Shown here piece after piece: positions 1 through 13,557 of a stretch of DNA of 64,000 nucleotides (its first letter is position 1; each line of letters opens with the position of its first letter). This DNA is from Sitta carolinensis (Eukaryota > Chordata > Aves > Passeriformes > Sittidae). The stretch lies in contig CM063284.1 of NCBI GenBank assembly GCA_032173965.1, forward strand, positions 133,539,125 through 133,603,124, given 5' to 3'. The translations under genes were made by a program, and so were the position numbers. The notes beneath the pieces were generated by a model that was not told the DNA's origin, searched no databases, and worked only from the letters and a program-made list of their open reading frames with translations.

Positions 1-2117
1 TGTTCCTCATTAGGATGTGGTGGTCTTGTGCCTAAGGGTTTGACTTGGGGTTTATATCCTTCTGCATGAATCTTGTAATGTTATGTAGTGGTGTTAATCT
101 CCAATCACAATAAAGGAATTCCCATGCTAGAAGGCACTGAAGATTCCACTATTGTAATATTGTATATTGGCAGCGTTCAGCAATGAATACCTGAGAACAC
201 ACAGAAGGACAAGGGTATGCATACAATGATTCTGATACAGGTATTTTAGTGACTTCCTGAGGCAGTGGCTGCATGCATACTCCTGGATTTATTCCCTGGC
301 AATAAGGAATCTCTTTGCCATAGTTATTTGCAGTCCTGTTTTAAACCTACTTATATTTCTTGGTTTCAGAACTTGGTGAAAATGAATTCTAAAATTTAAT
401 TATCTCTGTAGAGAAGTTGTCACCTTCCGTTGCTTTAAAACTACTTCCTCATATTTTCAAGAGGAAGTCCTAGTCTTGTTATATAATTTTTCTACAATAT
501 TTATAACCTATAGACATTTATATTTTGTTCCATGCAGTCTATAATATTTCATACAGTTATCCCTTTAAGCTGCAGAATCAAGAGTTTTTCCTTCTATGAT
601 AGGAAGGTCTATCTGCTTCTGGTCATCAGTGTTGTCTTGCCTCCTTTTAAAAGCCTGATTAGACCTTTTTTAGTTAACAGTGATCAGCGTCACAGTATTC
701 AAGATATGAGAGCTCTGTGTTTTTAAGCGGTGATTTAAGCAGGAAAGTTTCTAATGTTTGCTGCTTGAAGATATCAAAATAATGAAAAGATGGCAGGGTT
801 TTTTCCCTTTTCCCACAAACACTTTTGTTTATTTTCAGGCTTTTATTTTGGTTTATTTTGGTTGCTTGCTAAGAACTGTAGGAGGTCTATCATTGAATTT
901 GACAGCAGAAATCGAGCCTTTCTTCTTTCTTTGATAGTTATGAGCACATTATTAATGAACAGTAGACAAAATAGTCAGCATCAAAATATCACTAAATATA
1001 GTGCATTTTGTAGCTATATAATTTCACAATAAATACATTATTTCATTGCCTTTTTATACTTTCACTAGACTAATTCTAGGAGAGGTTAAAAATGTACATT
1101 GCTTATCACAACATGGGTATTTTTTTTTTCTGCTAAAAATGGCTTGTCAATAAATAGATATTTATGGTTTTTTTTGGAGTCATGTTGTCACTATATGGAA
1201 ATCAAGACTAAAAATTACTGTAAGATGATACCCAGTAAAACCTTTTTCTGCATATTTTTCTGTAAATTAAATTTATTTTTCTATTGTGGTAGACCACACC
1301 AGCAAAACAGTAGCATTTTCTGTTTATAAGTATTTCTAATGAATTCCGGTTAAAATACATCGACATTTCCCAAATGCTTAACATAAATCAATGGATCATT
1401 AATTTTGAATTCTAAATTTACTGTGTAAAGAATATGTCTGCCAACCACTAGGTAGTTTTGTTTGTCTTCAATTTACCTAATGGACATGCGATAGCAAGCC
1501 CACATCAAAAATTATTTAATACAATTTACACTTTATGTATATATTCACTGGGTTTATTTGCAGTCATTGCAGTTCCTGTTCTGACTGGTTTTTAATAGAA
1601 CCTGTTGAAAACAACACGCTCCACTTGAAAAAATAATTTCCAGAAAGAGAAATGTTGGTCTCTGCTGCCAATACCCTTATGACATTGAAGTCATGAGAAA
1701 TGTAACATTCTACTGCGTTCATTTTCTTGGGCAGTTAAATAGATAGAAAGAAAACAGAGAGTAAATGAGTTAAAAATACAATTATAATTTGCAGTGTATT
1801 TAAGAAAACAATACAGGGAAATTGTAGCTGTTTCAAAGTAAAATTGAAATCCACAAAATACCTCTTAACTATGAAACTGGTTTTGTCTCCATAATATAGT
1901 AAATATAAACTATGAAAAATCTTCTGTTATTTGATTCTCATGACTTATTACATCTCTTACTGAGCCTATTAAATTTACCATTGGCGACATGATATGATAG
2001 TTGCCTGACTGCATGGTTGACTTGGACCTTTTTCTCAAAATATTTAGTACAAGAAAAACTTATTTGTTTGGGTGGATTGTTCACCATGTTAATGAGGTCA
2101 AGATACACTTTCAGTGA

Positions 2118-2308
2118 AGAAATGGCTTGTTAAACATTGGAACAAGCTGCCTAGGGAAGAGAGGGAAGAGATGGACTCACCATGCCTGGGAGAGTTAAGG
2201 AATGACTGGATGTGGGACTTAGTGTGGTGTTTAGTTGACACAGTGATGTTCAGTCAAAGGTTGGACTTGACATTGGAAGTCTTTTTCAACGTTAGTGATT
2301 CTATGAAT
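2118..2308 (+). mobile_element. CR1 retrotransposon, 3'-end fragment
   Basis: The phrases ttaaacattggaacaagctg, ctaggga, ggttggacttgac and the terminal gattctatga match the 3' untranslated end of avian CR1. The piece is 5'-truncated, as is normal for this LINE, and is well diverged. A short open frame through it is not a gene. Confidence 0.75.
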
Positions 2309-5086
2309 ATAGTGGAACTCAGTCTTATCAGGAGACAACAATAAACATGTTTGGGATGGGTAAATATAGTGATCATAAGAAATATATTTCTTAATGGTAA
2401 CTGCACTGATCTATTTTAATCCTAAACCATACATGGATTTGTAATTCAGCAGAACCATAACATATGATTAATTCAAACAGAATAGATTCTGCATTAAAAA
2501 AATTAATAAAGAATAATCATAAATTTTATTAATAAGGAATTTTAGAAAGATCAGGGAAAATGTTAAAAAACCTATTGTCTATTTGTGAAAGATAGAACTA
2601 AACTTTAAACAAAAGCCAAATAGCATGGTATAATGAAGATTTCCTTGAGGATCTGGGGTTATAGAACAGACTTGGATACAGAAAGAAGACTACAACCAGA
2701 AATACTTGTCTGGTCAGCAGTTAGCATTATGGTCAAGGAAAAGGTGAATGAAGTCCCCCAAAGTCATAATTTATGTTTATATACTTTACTAAAATAATAA
2801 ATTGGCTAAAAGAATAATAAGGGGAAATATCCACTTATTTATAAGGTAGGACTGAATTGGAACTATATCTGACCTAGTACTAAAATCTCTAGATATTTTG
2901 TGTTATGCAACAGAAGAAGTAAAACATAGATTGAAGAAGGGAGTGTTTCCATAGGTATATATACATAGAGGTGTAAGGTGATACTTACTAGACAATACAG
3001 GCTGCAATACATTAACATAGAACAGCTCCTAAAAGCTTTGTGGGAAGTATTTTCCCTCTAATTTTTGCAATTTCTCAGGGTTTGTGAATGTCACAGGCTG
3101 TGGCACTACTAATATGCTGACAACATCCTGATTTGAACTGCTTTCAAAAAGAAATAGACAGTACCCCTAGAGGGATGACAGGTTGTCTGAATGAGATAAG
3201 CAAATAGATTTAGAAAATGCTGGCTTAACTTAAACAAGACAGAAGTGATACTCTTACAATAAGAGGAAACCATGTTAAGCCTACAGCTGAATAAGCAACC
3301 TCAGTTTCCAATGCAACGTTTAGGACAGAGGGAGGCAATAGGTGTCCTTGCAAAACACAGAGGCTGTGCACTCATTTTGGCATTAACTGTAACCCTAATG
3401 AATGCTTTCATTTCCGTTTTCCAAAGAAGAATTGGCATTTCATTCTGTGTAGAATCAATGATAAAATGTACCAATTTGTATGATTTAGCAAGTCTTGTTA
3501 TTAGGAAGGTCAAAACTTCTCTAGAAGATCATACTCCAGCTGCTGCACTCTACTGGCTCTACATTATTCATGATAATTTAATGTCATTCTCCTTAAAATG
3601 ATTGGGCATGTTATGTTCTGTGAGTGGAAGTGATGTGAACCCTGTTTTACATGCAATATTACTAGTTACAAGTAAGATTATTCCAAGAAATGGCATAAGA
3701 TGGTTTTGACTCGCTAAATGAAATCTGAATCTTTTTTTTTTCTAGTTTGTCAGGGACTAAACTGGCAGAGGAGTGGCTTTTATTGCTGAGGTACTCTGGC
3801 TATACTGAAAATGAAAATATGAAAAAAAATATGCAGGTAATTATTAATTCTTGAAAATATAGATTGACATTGTAGAAAACTTTATTTTTTTTTTTTTAAT
3901 TTAGAAGTGACTATTCAGTGCACCCACACCTGCTATGAGGTGTAGAGGTTTTTTTTATGGATTATCTATAAATTTTCAACCATTCGTGGTATATAAGTTT
4001 TCATTTATATCAATTTAAGGGAAATTCAAGTTTGAGGAAGCAAATTTTCAATAACTTTTTTTTTTTTTTCTTTTAACCAAGGAAATATTGCAGTAAGCAA
4101 CATGTTCTTAGCTTTTCTTATAGAGATTTTATTTTGGTAAAATCATCTCTTAGTCACATTCATGGAGATGACTTGGCAGAAACTAAGCAAAAAAAAAGAG
4201 AATATCTTTGGATTCTTATGTTTTGTTAGGTTGGTAGAAAATTTTATCAGCTTTTTAAATATATTTGCCTTTCTCTTCAAGCAGGGAACAATTGTCTTCT
4301 CATAACTGGATAGAAAATAAAAGAATAAATGTGTGATACCGCACTGATGAATTGTGGTCAAATTCATGATTCTCATTGTTGACATAACAAATACCAAAAT
4401 CTGAACTTCCAGGAGGTTTATATTATCTGAATCACTTTGCATGGGATGCTTTGTCATTATTTGCCCTCTGGTAATTTTTAATTAGTTAATATTCCCATTA
4501 GGGAATATAATCCCAGCACAAAAATGTTATGCTATAGAACGGCAGTTAGAGTGCTTGGTGAAGGCAAACTTGGGAGTTCAACAATTCCACAGCCTTCCTG
4601 CATAGACAGAATCTTAGTCTGAAACCTAATGAAGAAAACCAGAATGTACAGCCAGGCTGTGCTTGGTGTATATGATTTCTGGGCTCCAGTTAGTTGAGAC
4701 AATTCCTTTTAATAACACACAAATTGTTTTCATAGACCATCTTCTTCAAACTGAAGACTTCTGTTTTTCTGGTTTAAAGATTTTCTTATCTCTCTATGGC
4801 AGGTTCCCATTGTATTTTATTCTGGCTCTCTGGGCTGCTCCACTCTGTTAGTTTTCTTTGCCATGGATATTTCTTATTTTTGTCAGTATTTTCTGTATTC
4901 TAAACATTTTAAATTTAAGTTATTACTATTGGATTTGAAGAATAGATCAGCACATTATAGCATTTTCTGCATTACCTAGTTTAAAAATGTTGCAAAATAA
5001 ATGCTTATAGGTTAGTGTTCTTCTTTTTGGTTGAGTTTTCCAGGAGAAAATAATAAGCTTAGCAGTCAGAATCATAAAATCAAAGG

Positions 5087-5135
5087 ATGTTGGAACTAGT
5101 TAGACTTTAATGGAACTGATCTCTGTCTTCCCTGA
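5087..5135 (-). mobile_element. Possible CR1 terminal remnant
   Basis: The words agaatcataaaatca and ggatgttggaact resemble a decayed reversed CR1 end. The match is short and could be chance. Confidence 0.2.
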
Positions 5136-8100
5136 AGCCATGCTTCTGTGAGTCATGCAGCCCCCCTCGTAGTACTGTAAATGTAGAGTATGTTCAGGAT
5201 GCACTCACACAAGACAGCAGAGTTATGAGTGTCTGTTTTCATCACTTGGGAAAAATAATTACAGTTGGCTTGGGCTTGTTTTGTCATTGCAGCTTCTGTT
5301 TTTATATGAAAACTGCTGACTTGAGCTTTCTGGTGTGTTCAGTGCTTGTAATTAGGCTCACCGGGTATTCTAGGCTAAGAGCTTTCTCCAGGGATGATTC
5401 TCTTGGCCTTTTGCATGAGACTATAGATCAAAACAGTCCTTTGGTGCCTCACCTCAGTATATTTCTCTTTATTACCTTCTTTTTATATATTTTTTCCTTT
5501 CAACATTTTACCTGGAAAAACTCAGCATGGCTTTTACCGAAGAGGAATAACCTCCAAGGATATTGAGTTATCACACATGAGTAAGGATATGACTAATGTA
5601 AAGATGCTAATTTGTATAGTGTTTTGAGACCAGTATCTTTATCCCAGAGTAATCCATGTTTTGTTTTGTTTTGGTTTTCTTTCCATATAAACTGTTATTA
5701 AGAGAACAGGAACAAAAGATACCTTCATTTCATCTGCTGTACATGCTACTGAGTGATCGAAAAAATTCTGGAAATAACTAGAAGTTTTTTAATTCTTGGA
5801 TGAATTGGAAGACAGCTGATGAAGAATTTGAAGTCAGAGATGTGTAAAATTTTATTTAGTATTAAAAATAACATTTCCAAAACAAACCAAGTGGCTTTAC
5901 TGATGACTTTTAACTGTTTGTATCAAATACATCAGGCTTCTTAAATCAGTAGTGATTGGTGCAATAAAAAGGCTTTCAAAGGGTAGTTTTAATGAACAGT
6001 AATTTGATATAAAAATATTCTAAATATTTTTATTTTGCACCACAGATAGAGATATCAAGACAAAAGCACAATAAAAAATATCCAGGAAAGAATACAGATT
6101 CAGGGATCATGGTTGAATCAATTATAACACCATAACTGCATAAATACCCTCAAGGTGTTGGATTGAATTCTTGGAAAATCAACAGTTAGGTTCATGAACC
6201 AATACTAAATTTCAGAACCAGGAAGCAAGTTCTGAAACAGTTAATGCCAGTAACTGTAGAAATGGATCTGGTGAATACATTCTAAGTCTATTGAGTTTCT
6301 TTGTGCTGAAAATGTTTGGTACTTTGCAAAGGCTACCTGCGTGGTCTAAGCCATACCTCTTAAGTTTGCTGCTCAATGCAGGTGCTGAGAGTGGTTTGTA
6401 CCTCTGGAATGACTTCTACAGATGACCCAGCTGTGGGTAGTGCTGAATGCTAATATGGGCACTTCCAGCTGCTAATGATACCAGTGGAAACAATGATGGT
6501 TTTCATACTAAGTTTCACATAGCAGTGGGTTTTTTTTGCTTACTTGCAGGTTAAAAGCAGAACCAAACCTGTCAGTCAACAGCATCTGGGGAATTCTTGT
6601 CCCCTGGAGTCAGGAGACACAATTAGGCTTGCTGAAAATACAATTAGGCTTTCCAGCTGCAGAGCTTTTCAGATGACAGTTCAGTAATGTTGGTTACATG
6701 CTTTTAAACTCCCAGCTTCTTTCAACAATTCTGTTTAATTGATAGCTATGAATTAATGCTGTGTTTGTCTTTGAGAGGGTTTATTCTCTCAGTTGTGTAC
6801 TTTTATTTTGATGTATTTGCAGTGGTTGATTGTGATAAAATTTTCAGAGTGAAGATGAGCAAAGTGTTATTATCACTGTTGTCTTGTTTTATTCCTTTGA
6901 TAAGGAGTAGTTTTAGTATTTTCTCAATTAATTATATAAAAATATAATTAAATGTTCATTCCATAATTGAAGAGTTGTTGAGGGGCTGTAAGGCTGGAGG
7001 AAAGAAGTGTCTGTTTGTTCTCCCTTATTTAAGGCAGAAAAGGATTAGACTGATTTAGAAAGCTGACTACAGGATGTAGTCAGTGCTCATGATCTCTGCT
7101 ATATTTGCTTATAGAAGACACTAGATGAGACAATTGTCTTTTATCACCATGAGAGGATTTTTGTAATGTGTGGTAGTCTTCACTCTAGTTCTGGTTTTAG
7201 AGATTTGAGGACAATTGAACAAATAGTCAGAATGTTCAGCTATGCCCCAAAAGGAGGCCAGTTCCCAAAATACTTATACCATGAAACCCTCTGTCAGCTC
7301 TTTTCTTTTACAAATGAGTGTACCTTTTTACTTTTTCAACATCATCATTCCCATTTGCTTTTACTTGTGCACTCAGGGGTGCTTTCTGTGGTGATAGTAG
7401 AAGTAATATTGATTTAAAAAAAATAGGAAATTTAATTATCTCTTCCAAAAGATATTTTTCTGATTATGTTCTGTATAGAGAGAAAGTTGAAGTAAATTCA
7501 TAGTGATATGGCTCCTGGAGTATCTTGGACTCAGAACAAACACAGACAGATGGTGCCAGAGTGAGCTGATCAGAAGCCTGGGGTGAGGAGGAATACTACT
7601 GGGTACAAAGTCTCATCTATGAATAACATTAACAGACGGTGAAGATTCTCACAGAGCAAAAAAAGGCACTGTCACAGAAAAAAAAAATCCAGTTTTTACT
7701 GAGGTCTATTTGGAATTTGGATTTGTGTCTAACATGATTCAATTACTCCAAGATATGAAAGCTGGTCAATAACTCAGGTTACTCTTTCTACGTGTTTCTA
7801 CTCTTTAGGAAGTTTTTCATCCATTTTTATATTCTGTTTCAACTGTTGATTAGTAAGATTAGGTTTATTGTAGGAAATGGATTTTCTTGTTTCAGTGTGA
7901 GGATATTAAGCAGAGAGAATTTCGATTTTGTCAGCAGGAACACAGTCAGGCCTCTAATCTCAGGCGTACTTTATCCATGTACACAGACCATGTCAGAAAA
8001 CAGTTTTGGAGCAGTTGTGGACACCCCCTTCTTCCAGTCATGTGCTTAAGAGCTAAACATGTTTTATTGTTTCTAGTGCAGTGTTCACTTACAGGGTGAA

Positions 8101-8494
8101 AACCACTAATATTTGTATGACAAAAATCTAATTAACAGGTAACTTCAGAAACAGTAGCATGTTTGTTTCAAGATTAAATGTGAATTTAAAGTAGTGAGCA
8201 TACTGTAGTCATATTTCATCATATCTAGTGAGGTTGCTGCATTCTTTACAGTATCTATATTGAATTTCTTAAGAAAATATTATGCTGTGTGTTCTGTTGG
8301 AAAATATTCTTTAAAAGATTAGCTATTGGATTTGGATTAGCCATTGTGCACATTTCCCATTTCCTAGCTGTTACAACTCTAATTATCTATGTACACTAAA
8401 TGAATATTCTTTCTTTGCTTAGACATGCAACATTGACAAACTGAGATAATCCTAGGATCACAACTTTATCTTCTCTGGAAATTTGTTCAGGAAT

Positions 8495-8514
8495 TGGCTG
8501 TGATATCACAGCCA
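8495..8514. repeat. Perfect 20-bp palindrome
   Basis: TGGCTGTGAT and ATCACAGCCA are exact reverse complements with no spacer. The extension fails on the next base pair. It could bind a dimeric factor or be chance; no other regulatory context is visible. Confidence 0.9.
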
Positions 8515-9299
8515 TGCCTTTGCCTCTCTTTTGACTTTCCCTTTAGAGGCCAGGGAAAGATGAAAGTAAAATGTAGATGTAATAAGCTGCTTCTTTGGGT
8601 GTCCATATTTAAAGAAAACTAATTCTTGCTTCGAGAGTTGGAAACTGGCTGTTACAAAGATCCTGTTGTAGCAGCTTAGTTAAAATAGCAGAAAGAATTG
8701 GAAATATATCAGTATTGATATTGTGTCATCTTTGAATAGTGATGTCTGGTCAGTCTTGGATATAAAATACATAGAAAATAAGAACAATGATTGATTTCGA
8801 ACATGATTTATTTTGTACAGGTGGAATTGACCATGTTTTGCAGTAGGGAGGATAATAAATATTCTTTTTCCTCCCAGATTTTATTCCACAAAGTCTACAA
8901 TTAGGATATTAGATTTTCTTCAAACAATTAAAGGTACCTCTGTGAGAAAGAGCAAAAGGAATACCATATTATAAAGTAAGGCTTTCCTTCTGACAGGATC
9001 TGCCAAGTTTGATTTGCATTGAACCCTCTCAGGGATTAGGCCTGCAGATCTTACTATTAGAAAAAAAGGCTTCTAAGCAATTTACATGATGGCATAACAA
9101 AATAGTAATCTATGTGATTACTGATCAATAATATGGAAAAATAAAATGCATGAACATAAGAACTATGATGCAGGAGAATAAGCGCTTGATGACAGGCAGA
9201 GCTAAGACAGTCTTGTTTAAGTGCAATTGTGCTCAACAAATGTGAGTAAAATCTGTTTATATTTACAACAGTTTTCAAGCTTTGTAGGAAACACATATT

Positions 9300-9440
9300 C
9301 CCAGGGCTGTCAGTGTCTCTTCTCCCTCTGGTAGCTCCCGGGGTCCACTGCTGCTGCTTCCTTCCCTCTGTTCTGGGGAGCAGAGCACAGTTCTGGGCAG
9401 CCAAGCACGGGCAGCAGGCCAGCTGGTGGCCTGACTTCAT
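9300..9440. other. Short GC-rich patch, unidentified
   Basis: About 140 bp of GC-rich DNA (cccggggtccactgctgctg, ggcagcaggccagctgg) lies within AT-rich intron. Open frames cross it on both strands without splice or homology support. It could be an eroded repeat. Confidence 0.35.
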
Positions 9441-11376
9441 TCTCTTACAACCCCCATGTGTACCCAGTAACTCTGAGCTCTTAATGGTTAATTAATAGGC
9501 TTTAATTAAGAGGTTAAAGGATTTCAATATAGGATTAAATTTTCATCTTCTGACACTGATTAGTTGGGGTGGTTTTGTACAGCTACACTTGTTTGGAAAA
9601 CTCAAGCATTATCTGTCAGAAATACTATTAGATCAACTATGTTTTGTACAGTTTTTGACACACAAAATTATCTTTTATGAAATACTTTTTATCAAATACT
9701 TTTAATCTTAAATGAAGAAATACTGCTGCAACCTAAATTGACACTTTTTACTTATTAGAAGTGACGTTTGAGTTCAGTGCATTTTTTCAGTAAAGGGAGG
9801 TATGGAAGTGTGGACTTAGATATAATTAGGGTGTGTAAAATCATTGCACACCTTGTTCGCACACTTACAAAAATACCCTCTTGTGGGTGAGAACATCTGT
9901 CTTTCTGAGCTCCTTTCTCATTAAAAGAAAATTGTATTAGCATGATGAAAGTAATTTGTGTTTTGGCCCTGCTTCCTGTTACTTTAAAAATATGAGCAGT
10001 ATGGAAAATAAGTCTTCTGAGAATTGGCAAACTGTTTCTAGAGGCTATCCCCCTAGAGTTCTGCCAGCAGTGTGTCTTCACTGGTGCTACTTTGACAGTA
10101 AGAACCAAGTCAAAACCATGATACATCAGAAATAATTGGAAGCACCACTTCTGGTGGTGATTATTCAGCATCAAACATGTTGGTGTAGTATGCTCGGGTG
10201 AAGTTGAGACTGCCGTGTGTTGAGCACAACCAAGCTTATGCTCACTTTCCCAGCATTGCTCACATTTATTTCCTCTCTGTTAGAAAAGGAAAATCATCAA
10301 GATAGCAACACTCCTGTCACAGAAGTAAAAAGATAGGGGCTACTTAATAATTGAAAATGCTCATTAATGTTGTAAACAATGTGGAATGAACTCATTCTAA
10401 TCATGATACTGCAATGTCAGGAGGTGTTACCTTTCGGAGCTGAGACAGTCTGACCTATTATTTAGAGTGTGTTTATTTTGGCTCTGTGTGTAATTGTCCA
10501 ATGAAAAAGTAATTTTTCCTTTCATAGTAAGGATAAAAAGGTTTATCACAGGAACTTAATTATTTTGGACATTTCTAAAACTACAGGTATGAATTGAATA
10601 TCTTCCTTTTGTAAGTCAACAGATGATGCAAAAAAAGTAACCCGAGTGACTATGAGAAATACTATCTCTGCTGGAGATGCCCTTTATAAATGTAATAATG
10701 TTTCAATGTGCTTAATGGCCAACAACCGAATTAGCCTCTTTTTTAGGCACATTTACTAAATACCATATCCCTTTAAAAAGAAATTTAGAATAAAGTTAAT
10801 AAAAGTGCCATTTCTGAAAACAAGTAACATATAAGATAAACTGTGAAACTTCTGAGTGAATAATTTAGATAGAACAGTAATTTGTGTACTTTTAATAATA
10901 AGGCTGTATAAAAATAACTTCTAGTAATTAAAATGTTTATAAATATGCCTCAGATTCCTTAAAACTGATATTTAATAGAATTCCAAAAATAAGCAGTAGC
11001 AACAAAAATGTAGAGACAACCAAGGGTCAGCTAGATTTCTAATGTTTTTACATTAGTGTAGTATTTCTCCTTCAAAATATCATTCAAGTGAATCAGGAAG
11101 AAACATGCAACTATAAAAATCAGCATGTTTTTATCAGCATAGATAGAAAAAGTAGAATGATAGGATACAAATAGAATATAAAAGGAAACTTTAATGGGAG
11201 CCAAGTGTATTTCTAGGGGTTTAGATTTCAGAATTTTTGTATAGGGTATAAAAGTTTGTGTACATCCTGTCTCAACTGTGTATGGAAAATATCCCAATAG
11301 GAGTCTTCAGTTTTTCATAAAGTTCGTAACATAGTAAGGGTGCTGCAATAGCTGCAAAATAATCCTAATTCTAGAT

Positions 11377-11391
11377 AATAAAGTACTATTC

Positions 11392-11426
<35 letters not shown>
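11377..11426 (+). repeat. AATAAA followed by a 31-nt poly(A) tract
   Basis: AATAAA at 11377-11382 is followed after 13 nt by 31 consecutive A residues (11396-11426). That arrangement is the 3' end of a polyadenylated RNA copied into DNA, but a simple A-microsatellite next to a chance hexamer would look the same. I did not recognise a source transcript upstream or find matching flanking duplications. Confidence 0.5.
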
Positions 11427-11429
<3 letters not shown>

Positions 11430-12110
11430 ATGAGATGTTATTTCCTTTCTGTTCAGCAAGGAGCTCTGACCTTTTCTACTTTTTTTACCTGGGGATCTTT
11501 CATGGTTGATTGACTTACAGGTCTAGAGACATTTTGGTTTCTGGTTGGGATTTTCTAATCGATAGACAACTGCAAGTGGTGGTAGTCGAGAGTGTCATGG
11601 TTCTGGATATGTATAATGCTATGCCTGATGTACTGATTTTACATCAATATGCAGGCTACAGATCTTCCCTGTCCATTGTGCCTTCTCTCATAGAATTTAA
11701 GGACAGATGCTGGTTGTCATCAATATGAGACTGACTGCAGAAAGAAAGGCTCATTATTCCTATGCACAGTTTCTGAAAACTCCATTTTCAATTGTCCAAA
11801 GTGCTTAGCAGCAGTGTGCACAATTATATTATATAATCAGTGGAACTGAAGATTCAAATAGTGTCACTTATTGTAAAATATCTATGATGGTGTCCTTTTT
11901 AATATTCAGTAAAGCCTGAGTTCATGTTGCATCATTACCCTTAAATGAGAGAGTTCTAAAAGTTTCCTTCTGTTACTTATGGCTGTTTTTCCAAACTTGA
12001 AACACAGTTGTCTTTGGGACAATTGTTATTTCCTATAGAATTGGCAGAAATCATTTAAGGGAAGTTGAAGGAAGGTATCTGGATATATAAAATATGCATA
12101 TTGACTGCTT

Positions 12111-12171
12111 ACTTTTTTTTTTTACTTTTTATTTTTTATTATTATTATTTTTTATTATTATTTTTTTTAAT
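12111..12171. repeat. T-rich low-complexity tract (TTA/TTTTT)
   Basis: Mostly T with interspersed ATT triplets (attattattatt). Simple-sequence DNA with no coding content. Confidence 0.9.
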
Positions 12172-12781
12172 GAGTTAGTTAAGAAATTTGACCATAATTA
12201 TCTGTAATTTTTACAGCTCCTGGCAGCCTACTTTTGCTGAAACTGCTTGCTCCTGATCTTCATTGTCAGCTGAGGTTCAGTTCTTACAACTTCAGCACTT
12301 TATCAAAGCAGCTCCTTTGGGAAAGTGTGGATTGCAAACACAGGGATGAGGCCATGGAACTGGAGATAAAATATTTTTAACTGCATGAATGCAGCTGTGG
12401 AATGAACTTGGAGAGTTTCCTTGGAGAGACAGGAACTTTTTCAATTACAGCTGGCATGGTTAATCTTACTTTAAATGAGACCTAGAATTACCTGGGAAGT
12501 GTTGGCCTTGTCACAAGGGTAAAGAGCAGAAGGAAAACTACCACTGTTGTATGTAACAGTATGGATTTAGCTTACCCACTTGATGCTTAAACATTAAAAC
12601 CAGAGTCATACTGATACTTCCAGTAGAGCTGCAGAAGGTAAAGAATTAGATGACAGAATCTATTAGAGGAAAAATTAAGAGTATTTTTATGGATAAGGAA
12701 TTAAAAATGCAGCTAAGAATGTTTATTTTAGAGTCAAATGAGAAAAACATGGTAGGAATAGACAGACTCACAAGGTTTTAG

Positions 12782-12785
<4 letters not shown>

Positions 12786-12818
<33 letters not shown>

Positions 12819-12834
12819 TTTTTTTTTTTTTTTT
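12786..12834. repeat. Poly(T) tract, 49 nt with one G
   Basis: A T homopolymer broken only by G at 12818. On the reverse strand it would be a poly(A), but no reversed AATAAA lies in the adjoining downstream 30 nt, so there is no sign of a retrocopy. Confidence 0.95.
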
Positions 12835-13520
12835 AACTGCATGATCAGCTATGGAGAATGAGGAAAAATACCCCAGTGTAATTACAATAAAATTTGCATG
12901 AAAGTTGTGAAAACTGCTGTAACATAGAGTTTTAAATAACATCCAGAAAAGAATAATTAGGACCTTCTTAATTACACTGAAATAAAACAGTGGAAATATT
13001 CAAAGATGTAAAGTAGTTTCCATACAGACTTATGAAGGCACCTTACTTGTTTACAGGTGGTTGCTTACTCTCATAACTATCAGCTATGGAGAAATTAGGG
13101 AGCTTTGTCTGAATGATTTGTCCATTAAACTTTTGGAGCAATGTGGTATTATTTTTAATTTTAAATGCCCATATTTCTTATTATCACCAAAGAAGTGTTG
13201 GAAAAGATCTTGATAAATTGGACGTTTTACTATATTGTGTCTGATTAAAACTTAGTTGTGACTTTCTATCTTTATGTCTCTTATAGGTTGTAAAATAGAA
13301 TAAACAATTCAGTAAAAGATGAATTTTAACAAACAAGAAAATTAGAAAGATACCACTTTTCAATTTAATGTTGCTATTAATTTGAGCAGCCGAGGAAAAG
13401 GTAGAAGCAAGTATCTGTTTGTTGTTCTGAGGAAAACTGGAAGTAACAGGTGCAGCCAGGATCTACCTACATCCTTTTTCCTTTTATGCATCTTGTCTGG
13501 CTTTATCTCGGTATCATTAA

Positions 13521-13557
13521 ACTGACACAGAAATATGATAACATTAATTGTGTCAGT
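13521..13557. repeat. Inverted repeat, 9-bp arms
   Basis: ACTGACACA (13521-13529) and TGTGTCAGT (13549-13557) are exact reverse complements around a 19-nt AT-rich loop. No transposon-like flanks are seen. Confidence 0.8.

Noticed and set aside
3272..3601. 109-codon forward frame with a Met start
   Set aside because: No recognisable domain, no codon preference, and an overlapping reverse frame of 70 codons. It is most likely chance.
9755..10174. 139-codon reverse-strand frame
   Set aside because: No family resemblance was seen and it sits in unremarkable AT-rich intron.
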